This document shows, piece by piece, positions 1 to 11,349 of a stretch of DNA of 64,000 nucleotides. Position 1 is the first letter of the stretch. The number at the start of each line of letters is the position of its first letter. The notes beneath the pieces were generated by a model. The model was not told the DNA's origin. It saw only the letters and a program-made list of their open reading frames with translations, and ran no database searches. The DNA is taken from positions 7,688,001-7,752,000 of the forward strand of contig CP053155.1 in the NCBI GenBank assembly GCA_014607495.2, read 5' to 3'. The position numbers and the translations under genes were made by a program. Origin of the DNA: Carposina sasakii (lineage: Eukaryota; Arthropoda; Insecta; Lepidoptera; Carposinidae).

Positions 1-928
1 CAATCCATCTACGAATGATGTTCCAAAGGAAAATTAATAGCAAAAGATTTGCTTACTGTTGGCAAAATCTGAGTAATAGTTAAGTGTATAAGGACAACGA
101 CAATAAAAAAAATTGACTTCCCGTTGTCCCCATGATGGGGACAAAATCATGGGCTAACGGGAATACAGGTAATTGTTTTATAATGCTAAAAAAGAAAACG
201 GGAAGCATTTTGCTGCACGCATTATGTACAAATGATTCATACGAATACCGGACTATAGTTATGTCTATCTACATACATTTTCCCGTATAGCTCTCTCTGT
301 AACATAGTAGTTTTTAAAGATAAAACTAGTGTTTATGCCAGCAAGCTCTTTGTTTTGATTTACATTCGCGTTACAAATCGAGTCGGTGGTATTTCGTCCA
401 GCATTTATATACGGAGGCGTGAGGCGACTGTAAACACTTCGGTTTTATACGCACTTTATGTTCTGGGTTTTACGCTATTAACATGCATGCTCAAATTAAA
501 TATTAAAAATTCGTTTTTATTTATTCACTGTGTACTTGAGAAACATGGAGAGACGTAATAAATTGTAACTTTCAAAATGATTTAAATGACTGCACGTGTA
601 AGAGATGAATCTTAAAAATGTACTATGTAGAGTAATTTGCCATGCATATTATGATATGATATTGAATGCCCACTAGCGGCTGGCCACGCCTTACTTACAT
701 ATACCTACTGTATAATTATGGAAAGGTTGGCTTAGCATGTGCAATAAATCTTTGCGTTTTTGTTCCTAAATTTATTCAGACAATACACAAACCACAATGT
801 TTGACATGGCTTATGTAAAGTGATAGTTTCTAGACGCATAGCTTATTGTGCCGATATATTGATGATTAATGATGATGTATCGAGATCGGATGTGCAGTTA
901 GGTTGCCAGGCAAGCACTAGCTGCGTAA

Positions 929-936
929 TGACGTCA
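929..936. promoter_or_regulatory. Perfect CRE palindrome TGACGTCA in a GC-rich patch
   Basis: TGACGTCA is the full palindromic CREB/ATF site. It lies at the start of a roughly 80-bp GC-rich patch (including gcgccggcgccggg at 953-966) within very AT-rich DNA. Such a patch could mark a promoter or enhancer, but no TATA box, first exon or splice donor was recognised beside it. The site is seen; the function is inference. Confidence 0.3.
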
Positions 937-2187
937 CGGCTTTCACTGAGCTGCGCCGGCGCCGGGTCCGTTGCACCGCGAGAAAGCGACCGCTTGTTAT
1001 TTTATAACCAACTTCATATCTTTTATTATTGTCGCAACATGTAACATTATCTGTACAAATTAACGAGATTTTATTATATAGCCTCAAGAGTTTTATGGCC
1101 GGATATCATAGCGTTACCCAAACATTTTGAAGGTAAAAGGTAATAGTATATTCAGAGTAGATTGCTTGGCTTGGATTCACGCAGTTATGGCTTAGTCAAG
1201 GTACCAACGACACTATTTCAATAATTCTCTTTATCACCTCAAAACTGGGGAATAAAACGTCCATAACTAGGTATATTATCGTAAATAAAATCTATAGGAC
1301 CAATTACTAAACATCACCAGCAAGTACCTATGGACTTCCTGTAATAGTTATCGTATAACAATAAAAATCATAACATTGTTACGCGCAAGTGTAAATTCTT
1401 TAGAAATTCTAATTGTTTTTCTTGTACTTATGTATAGTAAAATAACGTGCATTCGTTTCATGACGCTGATGCCATTTTTACAGAATATAACCACTGAATT
1501 AGACCCTAATATTGTAGCTTTATACCTATTTGTATTCGTTAAAGTTTACTAGCCCAAGAAGGGTTAGTTATACAATCAATTGATTATATGTTTATTACAA
1601 TTAATATGTTGACGCAGTTCATGCCAAAGTTAGTTTAGTTTATATTCCATTACTTTTCATTACTGATAGAAAATTCCTAGTGACCTAATCCACTTATTTA
1701 TACAAACATAACAGCACGCGACGAATAGCAACAATACTCTTATAAACTGTAAGCAATGTGTGCCCATAATTAATAAGATTATTACAAATTGAAAAGAACA
1801 ATAGTAAAATAATTTTCATATAATTTGTAACTAGTTATGTATTTCTGAAACAATAAACAGGAAATCTGACATAGCTCTACCACATAAATAGATGAGGTCA
1901 GTAGATTGGTGAACGAGATCTCTCCCGTGATGATATATGGTATAGTAGTGTAAAGTGCACCTAAGGGTCTATTCACGAAGTGCAATTAGTTGCAGCACTG
2001 CGCTAGTGAAAAGGTGCGCACTTGTATGGATCTGAATGCAATTAGCTGCATCAACCTGACACGTCGTAATCGACACTACTGAATAAGTTCTTTTTCAAGA
2101 ACCAAGATACGAGTACGTTATCATCTGCTAACAATAATAGAACCTAAAATTAAAATTAAATATTAACTACCTATTAACTCCAAATAT

Positions 2188-2451
2188 TTACAAATAAAAG
2201 ACGGCCTGCAAATCCTCCACCGATGGCAGCGTGCCCAAAAGGCTGGCCGCGTTGCCCCGCTGTATAGCAAGGCTTACGCGTTGGCCAAAATAGGCACCAG
2301 CCCTCCGGTCATGGGATGCTTCGACCAATCTTTTAGAAATGCCCCTGAAAAGGGCATGCGCACCCGGACCCCATGGCCCCATGGTTTCAACCCCAAACGG
2401 CTCAAATATGTAGTCCCCGCTTATCATCTGCTTATATTTCAGTTGTCGCAC
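2188..2451 (-). mobile_element. Non-LTR retrotransposon ORF2 C-terminal fragment
   Basis: The minus strand reads an open stretch containing VETMGPWGPGAHALFRGISK, then GQRVSLAIQRGNAASLLGT. This pattern (E-x-x-G-P-W-G, then Q-R-x-S-x-A-I-Q-R-G-N-A-A) is one I associate with the extreme C-terminus of reverse transcriptase ORFs of insect non-LTR elements. There is no ATG at the upstream end and the RT core is absent, so this is a short dead fragment. The clade cannot be assigned. Confidence 0.6.
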
Positions 2452-3572
2452 AATATTTTATTTAAATAGACACTCTATCTACCTTTAAGTAATCTCAAAT
2501 TTTTGTTTATTAAAAACTTGAGCAGTTTTAGAAAGCTAAACAAACAAAATTACCTGAAATACATATTTCGGGTAAAAGTGTAAATAGAGCTTAATCCTGG
2601 ACAATAGTGCGCGGGCGCATTGTCTCGCGCAGGATGTCCGAGCGCTGCATTGTGCCGAACAAACAGCACAGAACGACAGTCTTGTTTTACATCGAATTTG
2701 CATTCACCAATCGCTGTGCCGATATGTATGACGTTTTTGCAACTGTCAGTTATCAGAATAGTTGTCTATTCTATGTACTATTTGCCCTGTAGTTAAAGGT
2801 ACTTGTATAAGAATATATGATACCGTAAGTTTATATTATGATTCTGTCTTTGCCAACCGTGATGCTCTTCGCATGACATTCAGATAAACATTTCCTCAAT
2901 ACTTTTTCCTACATCTGATTTGATATTCCTACATCTAAATAGGTACATTATTATCATCTCCTTGCGTGGTTGAATTTTTCGCTATGCAATGTTTTAATAA
3001 CAATGTTATTATAATATTTTGCATGTATAAACTTCAACGAATAAATCCATGCGTCATATTTCAAGCTTTCTTTTTGTGATTCAACACTTACCACTACCAC
3101 ACGTAGGTACAGAGGTTTACATAATGTAAACGTGTAACACATTCCATTACCACATTACGACAAAGGAATTCACAATTAAAATTAAATTATTTCCATTAGG
3201 AATAGAAAACGGGTTTCCCGCACGTTTTTCTTTTTTATTTATTAAACCTAGCTAAAATGTTGTTTTTAAACTAAATTTAGACATTTATTATATTTAAACG
3301 ATTTTGAGCCAATTTTTTTCAGGCACAGAGCTGATAATGGCGATAATATTGCAAAAAGATTTTTTCTGTTACCTTATGTTAAAATGAGCTTTACAAATTA
3401 TACGAGTAATTTATTATTTATACATTTTACATGTAAATTATGGTACTATCTGCTATATCGACAGGTTCTCGCTTCATATAACCTTAACCTTTGTTAAGTT
3501 CTGTTACACTCTGTATAAGTGTCGGTTATCGCCTATTCTTCAACTGAATCATCTTTCATATTTTAATTCCAG

Positions 3573-3751
3573 AAAATCGACGACGACAACTCCAAAAATG
3601 ACACACCGAACTCCAGCGACGAGAGTTCAGAGTCCGACAGCTCGGCCGAAGACGACGAGGAGCTGGACAGCATCAGGCCGATGTTCAAGCTGCCCATCCA
3701 GTTCGACCTGGACGAGCTCGCCGGCGCATTCCTTGCTAACAACAACCAAAA
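3573..3751 (+). CDS. Exon 1 (in window) of an unrecognised Pro-rich, acidic protein
   Basis: This is the first visible coding exon of a multi-exon plus-strand gene of unknown function. The acceptor is ttttaattccag and the donor is GTAAGT. The exon holds 59 codons plus two bases (phase 2 exit). It encodes a strongly acidic, serine-rich stretch (NSSDESSESDSSAEDDEELD), then a more hydrophobic FKLPIQFDLDELAGAFLANN. Clustered Ser next to Asp/Glu suggests casein-kinase-2-type phosphorylation or an acidic linker, which is inference. Together with the seven exons below it gives about 380 residues: acidic start, Cys-containing basic exon, Pro-rich middle, Gln/Glu-rich segment, Ala/Glu repeats, and a RVKR-CACDCA tail. 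No family was recognised. The start codon and any signal peptide lie upstream, outside the window. Confidence 0.75.
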
Positions 3752-4936
3752 GTAAGTAGCGAACGTCTGAACCATAATGTTATTAGTAAAGGCGAAATTA
3801 ACAGTCTACTTGTAAAGTTCTAACGACGATGCCGCCGGGGATGATCCAGTCTTAGGCTAGTTTGTATGTATATAGGATACTTCGAGATCGAGAGATGGTC
3901 CACACGATTGATATGTATGTCTTGGATGTCTTGTTTACCTATTGGTGTCAAAATGGTATTAATCATTGAGACTCTACGTTAAACTACAACTTTGAGGATT
4001 AAGTTCAAACTTGAGTTGATTGATTGATTTTTAGTTGGATTTACATAAATTGTTATTTCCTCTAGTGTTATGTCTAATTTTACTGCTACGATACGAATGT
4101 TTGGGGTTGTTCAATGCGTATCGTTCTTGAGATTTAGAGAGAGGACATTACTTTATTATATTTTTTTATAATTTTATTGAACAGCCTGCTCGACCATAGC
4201 GGGTACGCATGACCAGCTGTCTCGTTTCTAATAGGCAGCTCTACTAATCTTTTCGTTTATTATAAAATAAAATAAACAAAATAGAATTTGGACCAGTGGA
4301 TTCCACCAGGCATGGCTTAGGTACTACCTACGTTAAAATTAAATTCTTGAAATATTCGTTATAATTGGCCATTCATTCCAGTTCTAGTACCTATATACCG
4401 GAATATATTTTTCTTCCCAAGCTCTCAGCTTAAATCTAAATCGTGCCTATTAGCAAGCCTTGTGGCCTGTAATGTAATATAAAGTTTTTTTTTTTAATAT
4501 TTGTTACGATATATTGGAAATCAATTTATTTACATAACCTTATTATCGACATATCGACATGTAAGTTATGATAGTTGAGTAAAAGATCATGTAAAACTGT
4601 AGAAGTACCGTAACATGAACAAGCATCATCATCATTGCTGCATGCGAATGTTACACTGCACAAAAACGTGCCAACACGCACCGGTAGGTAATTGCTGTAG
4701 CTCAGATTATGCGTGTTCCTATAGGTAAAAGGAAAATAAAACTTTGGAATTCTAGAAACGTGACTTCATGACCTTAAATACCGTTTCGGGAGTCCTCCCT
4801 ATACCTACTGCTCAAGGAATATACATACATGGCAAAACTTTCATTTCCTATACCCTGTTTCGGTTGTACGTTGTTTGTTAGCAGACACTCAATAGAGGAG
4901 AAAGATTGTGCTCAAAATAATTTCGATACTTTCCAG
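3752..4936 (+). other. Intron between exons 1 and 2
   Basis: This 1185-bp AT-rich intron runs from GTAAGT to ttccag. About 4180-4250 is relatively GC-rich (cagcctgctcgaccatagcg) and may be an old repeat remnant. No gene was seen in it. Confidence 0.7.
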
Positions 4937-5080
4937 AGGCCGCATGAACTGCGTCGTAGAGAGACGTCGTGACGACCCCATTGAAAGGCGTTTCCCCTTC
5001 AACATCCTCGGCGCCTTCGCTCCTCGCAACGCTCATGCTGAGCGCGTGGCCATCATCTGCCATGGCGGAGATGAACCTAG
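4937..5080 (+). CDS. Exon 2 of the unrecognised acidic/Pro-rich gene
   Basis: This short exon has no long ORF of its own and is easy to miss. The acceptor is tactttccag and the donor is cctag/GTAAAC. It is 144 bp: one base completing the split Lys codon from exon 1, 47 codons, and two bases that form Arg with the first base of exon 3. The phase therefore fits on both sides. It reads GRMNCVVERRRDDPIERRF, then PFNILGAFAPRNAHAERV, then AIICHGGDEP. It is GC-rich compared with the surrounding intron and holds two cysteines (in MNCVV and IICHG). A minus-strand ORF over the same bases is a shadow. No domain was recognised. An alternative acceptor two bases further on would break the frame. Confidence 0.75.
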
Positions 5081-6554
5081 GTAAACCATTCTACACCAAA
5101 AAAGATTGTTTAAATGACTGTTCAAAATCATAAAAAAATTGTCTATGTGACAGTTTTTCACTGTGTATATAAATAATATCCTATTTTATAAATGCTACTT
5201 CGAAATTTCTTATTTAAACTGACTTGACTAAATTATCTTCAGTCATATTTTATTAACTCTATAAATTTTTAAATTAAATTCTGTCATTCTATGAAATCGA
5301 TTTATAATTGGCATAATAGGCAAGATTTTAAATATTACATAAATTGAAACCTTCGGTTTTAATTGAAGGATTTATAAAGTTCGTGAATTAATTAATTTTG
5401 CCTCCCAATTAAATTAATCAAAGACCTTGCATTTCACCTTATGAAATTACTTACTAGAACGATATCAATTTGCCTACACCTAAAATACGATTTATGTAAA
5501 CTTTTAATAATAGTTACTTTATACAGGTGATTTTTGGTCGTCAACGTTCCCGAAAACTGCGGAATCTCCTCATCATCACGATGATTTTTCTCCATGGAAG
5601 CATACCTGAGAAGTGTCTGGTTTCCAAAATATTAGGGTCCAAAGTTGAGTAAATAGACTACATTTTTCTGCATAAATGTACATTGACGTGTAGCAAGATT
5701 TTTTCACGAGAAATAATTCATATCTGTATAGGTATATGAAAAAACTAGCATAAACACTGGACACTATAAATTTCGCCCGATTTAGTAATAATTATTTTTT
5801 TTCAAAAAATTTTAATCGTTTCCCATTTTTTTGGCATAAACTTACTTTATTTGATGTATAGAGTACGTACCCTTCGTTAAGGTTGGCAACGAAAAAACAC
5901 CTGTATTAAATTAACAACGGTTCTTTGTGTGTTTTTGGAACTAACTTTTTTGCATGCAGCGAAACAAGAAATGACGTTTTTGGTTTTTTTGGTTCCATTT
6001 GACAACGTTTCAGACGTTTCCAACGTCTCACTTTTGACTATTTTATATGGTTTTGACGTTGCTAAAATTTAGCGCGAATCGAAATATGCATAACGTAACG
6101 TTTTTGGTTGCGGTTTACTTTGGTAAATACGTTCAACATTTACGCGATTGCCCTCCTGGGAGTATTGCAAAAGCGGTCGAATTCATAACTTTGTTTAAGG
6201 TTCCTTAAATATATGCATGGTGTCATTCTCCTTTAGCGAAACGTATTTGAGATAAAATTAAAATTTCCTACTTTCGTTGATGTTTCGTAGTTAAACAATT
6301 ACAACTGTAGGTAGGTACGGTGAATAGGTTACAATTCGAACTCGATCGCGTTTACATCCGCACTTAACCAAGTGATAAATCATGATAAATGCTACAACGT
6401 TATTGGTTTACTGCGAAGGGTTAATGCTATGGTATTCGAATGACACTCGAATGAAAATTCATTCCCACCGTGTACTGGCATTATATATTTAGATAAGCAT
6501 TTCTGAAGCCTCGTTATTGCAAAATTTTATGGATCATTTATCCGTTTGCCGTAG
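5081..6554 (+). other. Intron between exons 2 and 3
   Basis: This 1474-bp intron contains one TACAGG-ended MITE (5522-5905). The rest is AT-rich DNA in which I see nothing coding. Confidence 0.7.
5522..5905 (+). repeat. TACAGGGTG-type MITE, family A, copy 1
   Basis: This is a 384-bp repeat beginning TACAGGTGATTTTTGG and ending AAAACACCTGTA, so its ends are inverted repeats. Three more copies lie at 23218-23601, 31953-32329 (opposite orientation) and 56916-57303. They share an internal core (gtcaacgttcccgaaaac, gtgtctggtttccaaaatat). It has no coding capacity, as expected of a miniature inverted-repeat element. TA flanks suggest a TA target site, as in Tc1/mariner-like elements, but the superfamily is inference. 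Confidence 0.8.
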
Positions 6555-6729
6555 GCCCATGATCCCCGAACCGCAGTCGCAAGTGTTCGCGTTCCCGCTG
6601 TCCGGCCCCGTGAGACTGCCCCTGAGGCCGCAGCCGGAGCGCCCCATGCCCCCCGCACAAGAGTCGGAGCCCCGTCTTGCCCCGTTCGCGCCTATGTCCC
6701 AGCACCGACCAGCGCCCTTCCCTTTGCCG
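6555..6729 (+). CDS. Exon 3 of the unrecognised gene: Pro-rich segment
   Basis: The acceptor is tttgccgtag and the donor is ccg/GTAAGT. The first base completes an Arg codon (AG/G) with exon 2, followed by 58 codons ending in phase 0. The product is proline-rich with no repeat longer than a few residues (PMIPEPQSQVFAFPLSGPV, then RLPLRPQPERPMPPAQESEP, then FAPMSQHRPAPFPLP). It probably forms an extended, disordered linker with PxxP-like elements. The exon is about 65% GC in an AT-rich setting, which supports coding. The next exon found is 22 kb away, so small exons in between cannot be ruled out. Confidence 0.8.
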
Positions 6730-7459
6730 GTAAGTACTATAATAACTATACTCGTAACTTGTGTTATATGAAGACTGGTTTTATTAATGAATTCACCATA
6801 AATATCGGAAAGCTACACTCGCCATCAAAGGTAAGGCAAGGGCAACTATGCCCCTACAGCCATTGTATCATCTCCCTCTCACTAGTGGCGTGTCACATTC
6901 ATCGGAAGTGACCAACCAGTGATGTACTTGGTTGGTTTTCTCATGCTAACAGCACTTATGTAACTCATATATTCCGAGAAAAAAAATCGAAGAGTACGCA
7001 CGAATTGACTTTTTATTTACAGAATGGAGAGGAGAAGAACAAAATTGTGTATTTTATTTATCTGCAAACACAGTCACGCACGTGCATTATCCCCAAGGGG
7101 GTTGGATAGAAGTGTGCACAGTACCTACACACATACTTTTCCCCAGTTGTTAGCCCCATAGGTATTAGTCCCAAGTTGTAAGGGCTGAGTCTACCGCCAC
7201 TTTTCGGCAAGCAACCAGTAATGCTTCGAGTTTATTATATTGACAAACTATAGGTACCTCTACCTACCCGCCACCAGCATAGACCCATTGATTAAATAAA
7301 CTAAATTTTCTTACACAAAAAAATATAGGTAAGTGAAACTACATGTAATACAACAAGTAGGTATAGTCGAAGTTTAGATGTTTAATGTTAGTTTGCAAGA
7401 TGTTAATATTATTGGCCAATATACCAGGTAAGCTAAGTCCATAGAGCTATGCTATAGAG

Positions 7460-7699
7460 CAGGGTTCGCCAAATGGCATACCGCGGTCCGCATCCGGACC
7501 CCCGCCGACCCATTTTGTGCGGACCGCGAGAATACAGCAACTTGGCCATTTTTCTCATTGATATGTAAAAAATTACCTTTGTTATTTCCATAATTACATG
7601 TGTTTAATTTTTTTTCTATAAATAAAAATAATGTGCGGACCGCGATGGTCATTTCATTTCTTAAAATGGACCCCGAGCGAAACTAATTGCTGACCCTTG
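7460..7699. repeat. hAT-type MITE with 8-bp target duplication CTATAGAG
   Basis: The 240-bp element starts CAGGGTTCGCCAAA and ends TTGCTGACCCTTG, which are imperfect inverted repeats. It is flanked by exact 8-bp copies CTATAGAG at 7452-7459 and 7700-7707. Internal 'gtgcggaccgcga' motifs also occur in inverted arrangement. An 8-bp duplication with CAGGG ends is the signature of hAT elements. It has no transposase. Confidence 0.85.
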
Positions 7700-8149
7700 C
7701 TATAGAGTACCTAACAGCGAGATCGATCAGCCTCATAAAGATCAGCCTGCAGATATTATAATCTGGGGTCCAGAGTACCGGAAATTGATATAGTAGGTTC
7801 CCATATTTAATCACGAATCACAAAGAAGATAATATTCCAAACCAGATTAAAATGTAATAGGATCGTAAATAGTCTGGAGCTGCGCTTTCCGAGATACTTT
7901 TGAACGCGGGATAGAAGTATCGAATAAATAATAACATTATTGCCCTAGAATAAAATAAGCATATCGGTGAATATAATCTTTGAATTAAATTACTCGTATA
8001 ATATATAGGTATATTGGACTCCACATCTAGAAGTTCGTCTGATCTTATATTATTTAGGTTATTTATAAGTACTATTGATTGTCAAAAAATTTGCAGTTAA
8101 TTTATGTATTTAATATATCTGCAGACCATAATTTGACCTGTCTTGTCTA

Positions 8150-8445
8150 GGGATCTAAATGCTGGGTTTTGAAGAAGGATGAAAATCAACTGCATGTAAG
8201 CGATATGCGTTCGAATGTTGAGATGTATTTGTGGAGTTACAAGAATGGAAATAAGAAATGAGTAGTTATAAGAGGAAGTTTAAAATTGTCGCCATACAGA
8301 CAAGGTTCGAAGTAACGAAGTCTTGGTACTGAGATATTAGAGGGAAGGGATGCAAGGCATATTTTACAGCGTTGGATAAATGTAGATAGTCATAGGGGTA
8401 GAAGCAGACTTAAGAAGCGTAGGCTCGTGAGACAGGATGTGCTCG
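8150..8445 (+). mobile_element. Degenerate RTE-like LINE fragment (RT C-terminus)
   Basis: Conceptual translation gives SKCWVLKKDENQLHVSDMRS, then an in-frame TGA, then VVIRGSLKLSP, and in another frame RGRSRLKKRRLVRQDVL. These match the pattern I know from the end of RTE/BovB-like reverse transcriptases in insects (C-W-x-L-K-K, I-R-G-S-L, G-R-G-R-x-x-K-R). Stops and shifts show it is dead. Confidence 0.55.
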
Positions 8446-8497
8446 TTTTGTGAAGCGTGTACTAGGATGAGTGAAAGAAGAATATTATTGTCTAGAT

Positions 8498-8684
8498 CAG
8501 GGGTTCCCAAACTTTTATTTTTCATAGACCCCTTTCAAAAGTTAACTGGTTCTGGTGGACCCCCTATATACTTACAACACATACAAATTAATTGTGAAAT
8601 CCCATTTTTTCACGCCAACGTAGACCCCCATCGAGTCCCTTGTGGACCCCTGGGGGTCCACATAGACCACTTTGGGAACCACTG
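8498..8684. repeat. hAT-type MITE with 8-bp target duplication GTCTAGAT
   Basis: The 187-bp element has inverted ends CAGGGGTTCCCAAA and TTTGGGAACCACTG. It is bordered by exact copies of GTCTAGAT at 8490-8497 and 8685-8692. The target fits the classic hAT preference nTCTAGAn. Inside are GGACCCC/GGGGTCC blocks in inverted order. It is non-coding. Confidence 0.9.
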
Positions 8685-9919
8685 GTCTAGATTATGCTCA
8701 TGACATAGTATGGAATAAGACGCTAAACAAATATTTTATAATAGTTATGACATTATAAGTAAGGTATTTGCATATTGCAAACAACAATACAAGTGTTTCT
8801 ACTAAAGTGTAACAACTAAGAATATTGTCGTAAAATTACTTACAGTTCGCCAGAGGTTAGTGCGGAGACTCAATTAGTTAAGTACAATGTACTTACAATA
8901 TGTATTACGTCATAAAACTCGGGTTAAACTTAGCACTAGGGAAGTAAGGAGAATCGTTATAGCCACAGAAAAGGTACTAAATCTACAAAACCTGCACGTA
9001 GGTACCTACCCCAGAATTTCTCCTATCTGTGTACTTAATAATATCATGTTGCTTTTGACTTGCTTCCTAACTATTTTGTTGAACTGCCCACTTGCGGTGC
9101 CTGCATACGAGTACTCGTATACAGAGCAAAGTTGTAATTATTAATTACATTTCTTCATTTGAAAAACACGATTTCTCATAAGAAACTCAGATAATTAAAG
9201 AAAATAACAGTTGAAAAATATATCCTGAAACAGGCAGACGCAATATATCAAAATAATATTATTTTTCAAAACGCTTAGCCATTCTTGAAAAAATGTTTTT
9301 AACATGATGGTAAGAAGACCTCATTGTATTGACAGTAACTATTGCTTTTGCGGTTTTTATTCTTTTTTGGTTGTTCCTGATGAAGCCATCAAAGTATCCT
9401 AACCTAACATTTCCCTACGGTACAAACCTATATTTAGAGAGAGCTTAAATGAAATAGTTTCACTTCTGGAGCTTAGAAGTTTGATTGGGTTAGCCATTGA
9501 ATTTACGTATTGATCTGCTTTAATTTCACCTGCCACAGTGCCAGTTTGAATCAGCTACTAGGAAATAATTTTGAATTTATGTAGGTACTAATGCTTTTAG
9601 TTTATTTTAGGAGGCAATTAATTGTATGTGTAATCTAATAAACTATATTTATAAAAAAACGAGTGGAATCCCGCGATGTTGCCTGCATAAATATAAATCC
9701 CGTTCTTATTCTGTTATCCCGTTATTTTCGTGAGAATTTTGGGAAATCTTTTCTTATGGGATGTTTACGTCGTAGGTACGTACAAAGAAAACACCCTTAA
9801 AGTTTATCTCTAAGATCTAAGATAAGATAGATGTGTTGATTCTCAGTCAGAATTTTATATATACTTATAAATAGCCTAACAAGCAAAGTAATCCTATAAA
9901 TAAAAAAACATAATTAAAA

Positions 9920-10200
9920 AAATCCAAAAACCCGACTGCTTAAAAAAGAACCAAATAATGTACATAATAAAAAAAAAAACTGAAAAGAAAAAAAAACAAG
10001 CACTTAGATGTCCGGTGGTCCAGGATTCTATAATATTATTATGAAATGAATACTATTGAAGAACATAAAATATTTTCTAATGATCGCAACATAACAACTG
10101 AACAGCCAGGATCCATTGAAATATTAGCTTGGCTGTCGGATAATGGATCCCGACTGTTCAGTTGTTATGTTACGATCATTAGAAAATATTTTATGTTAAC
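9920..10200 (+). repeat. Fold-back repeat with a 132-bp near-perfect palindrome
   Basis: From 10064 to 10195 the sequence is an inverted repeat: the left arm 'cataaaatattttctaatga' is matched by 'tcattagaaaatattttatg' on the right, with the centre near 10130. The neighbouring 'cccgactgcttaaaaaagaa' (about 9932) recurs inverted at about 22291-22315 beside a second, shorter copy of the palindrome (22200-22286). The two are therefore copies of one repeat family in opposite orientation. Confidence 0.7.
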
Positions 10201-10539
10201 TATCTATCGGAGGGCATGTTTAAAATAACTAATTTGCAGTACACATTTACGGTAAATATGACTTCCCCACAAGTTTGCACACTATATTTCATACATAATT
10301 AGTTATGTTTACTTGTTACAATAATACATTCGTAATTTTACATAAGATTATTACCACCAGCCGAAATAACAACAAGTATTACCTGTATTAAAAATACATT
10401 TATAACGAATACCTAAGTACATTACTGGTGACATATAAACACGTTTTTACTTGTAATTGTATAGAATCATATCATTATAGAACCTTTTGTGCATCGTCAA
10501 GTACTATATTATAGGGCTTAGTAACATTTTATAAGTTGA

Positions 10540-11349
10540 CTAGTGGCCCGCCCTCGCTTCGCTTCGGTACATATCAATACATAGATACAACTTTATATGT
10601 AGGTACAGCGGTTTTCGTTTAAATTTGGAACTCCCGTTGGTCCCCTTCCCGTGGGAATTTCGGGAAATCCGTTCTTAGAGCTTCCTTGTAGCCCTAATCC
10701 GATTTCAGCTTCGTATAAATAGCTGTTTTCGTAAAAAAATTAAATTCCCGTAACTTCCCTTCCCATAGGAATTTCGGGAAATCCGTTCTTAGTGCTCCCT
10801 CGCAGTCCCTAATGAACATACAGGTCCAATTTCAAATTCATATGTATCGCAGTTGTCGTAAAAAAAATGAATTCCCGTTTGTCCCCTTCCCTTGGGAATA
10901 TCGGGAAATCCGTTTGAATTCCCATTTGTCCCCTTCCCTTGGGAATTTCGGGAAATCCGTTTTTAGTCCTTCCTCGTTGTCCCCAATGAACATATATGCC
11001 CGATTTCAGCTTCATATGTATAGCGGTTCTCGTAAAAATTATGAATTCCCGTTAGTCCCCTTCCCGTGGGAATTTCGGGAAATCCGTTTTTAGTCCTTCC
11101 TCGTTGTCCCCAATGAACATATATGCCCGATTTCAGCTTCATATGTATAGCGGTTTTCGTAAAAAATATTAAATTCCCGTTGGTCGCCTTCCCGTGGGAA
11201 TATCGGGAAATTCTTATAGCCTATGTTCATCCAGGTCCAATAAGGATTCTAACGGTGAAAGAATTTTTGAAATCGGTCCAGTAGTTTCGGAGCCTATTCA
11301 TTACAACCAAACAAACAAAGTTTTCCTCTTTATATTATTAGTATAGATA
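10540..11349 (+). mobile_element. Helitron-like repeat with about 127-bp tandem units, copy 1
   Basis: It starts 'ctagtggcccgccctcgctt' and ends 'ctctttatattattagtata'. The interior is a run of tandem units carrying 'gtgggaatttcgggaaatcc' and 'cccaatgaacatatatgccc'. A second copy lies at 51195-51992. These start and end motifs recur widely in lepidopteran genomes in non-autonomous Helitrons of the Lep1 type (family knowledge from memory). The ORFs across the units are by-products of the repeat and are not genes. Confidence 0.6.

Larger units (their letters stand above)
1..3572. other. Upstream or intronic DNA with no exon found
   Basis: This stretch precedes the first recognisable exon of the plus-strand gene and is probably its upstream intron, because that exon begins with an acceptor site. 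I found no coding exon in it. It holds a degraded LINE fragment near 2188-2451, a GC-rich patch at 900-1000 with a perfect CRE, and AT-rich DNA otherwise. The missing 5' exon or exons, which would show whether the protein has a signal peptide, probably lie to the left of the window. Confidence 0.5.

Noticed and set aside
2281..2469. Plus-strand 62-codon ORF
   Set aside because: Shadow of the LINE fragment read on the minus strand.
4878..5063. Minus-strand 61-codon ORF
   Set aside because: Antisense of the plus-strand exon at 4937-5080, which has matching splice sites and phase.
10809..11093. ORFs on both strands in the tandem units, also at 51310-51990
   Set aside because: Produced by the repeat unit itself; similar peptides appear in each unit and on both strands, with no sign of selection visible.
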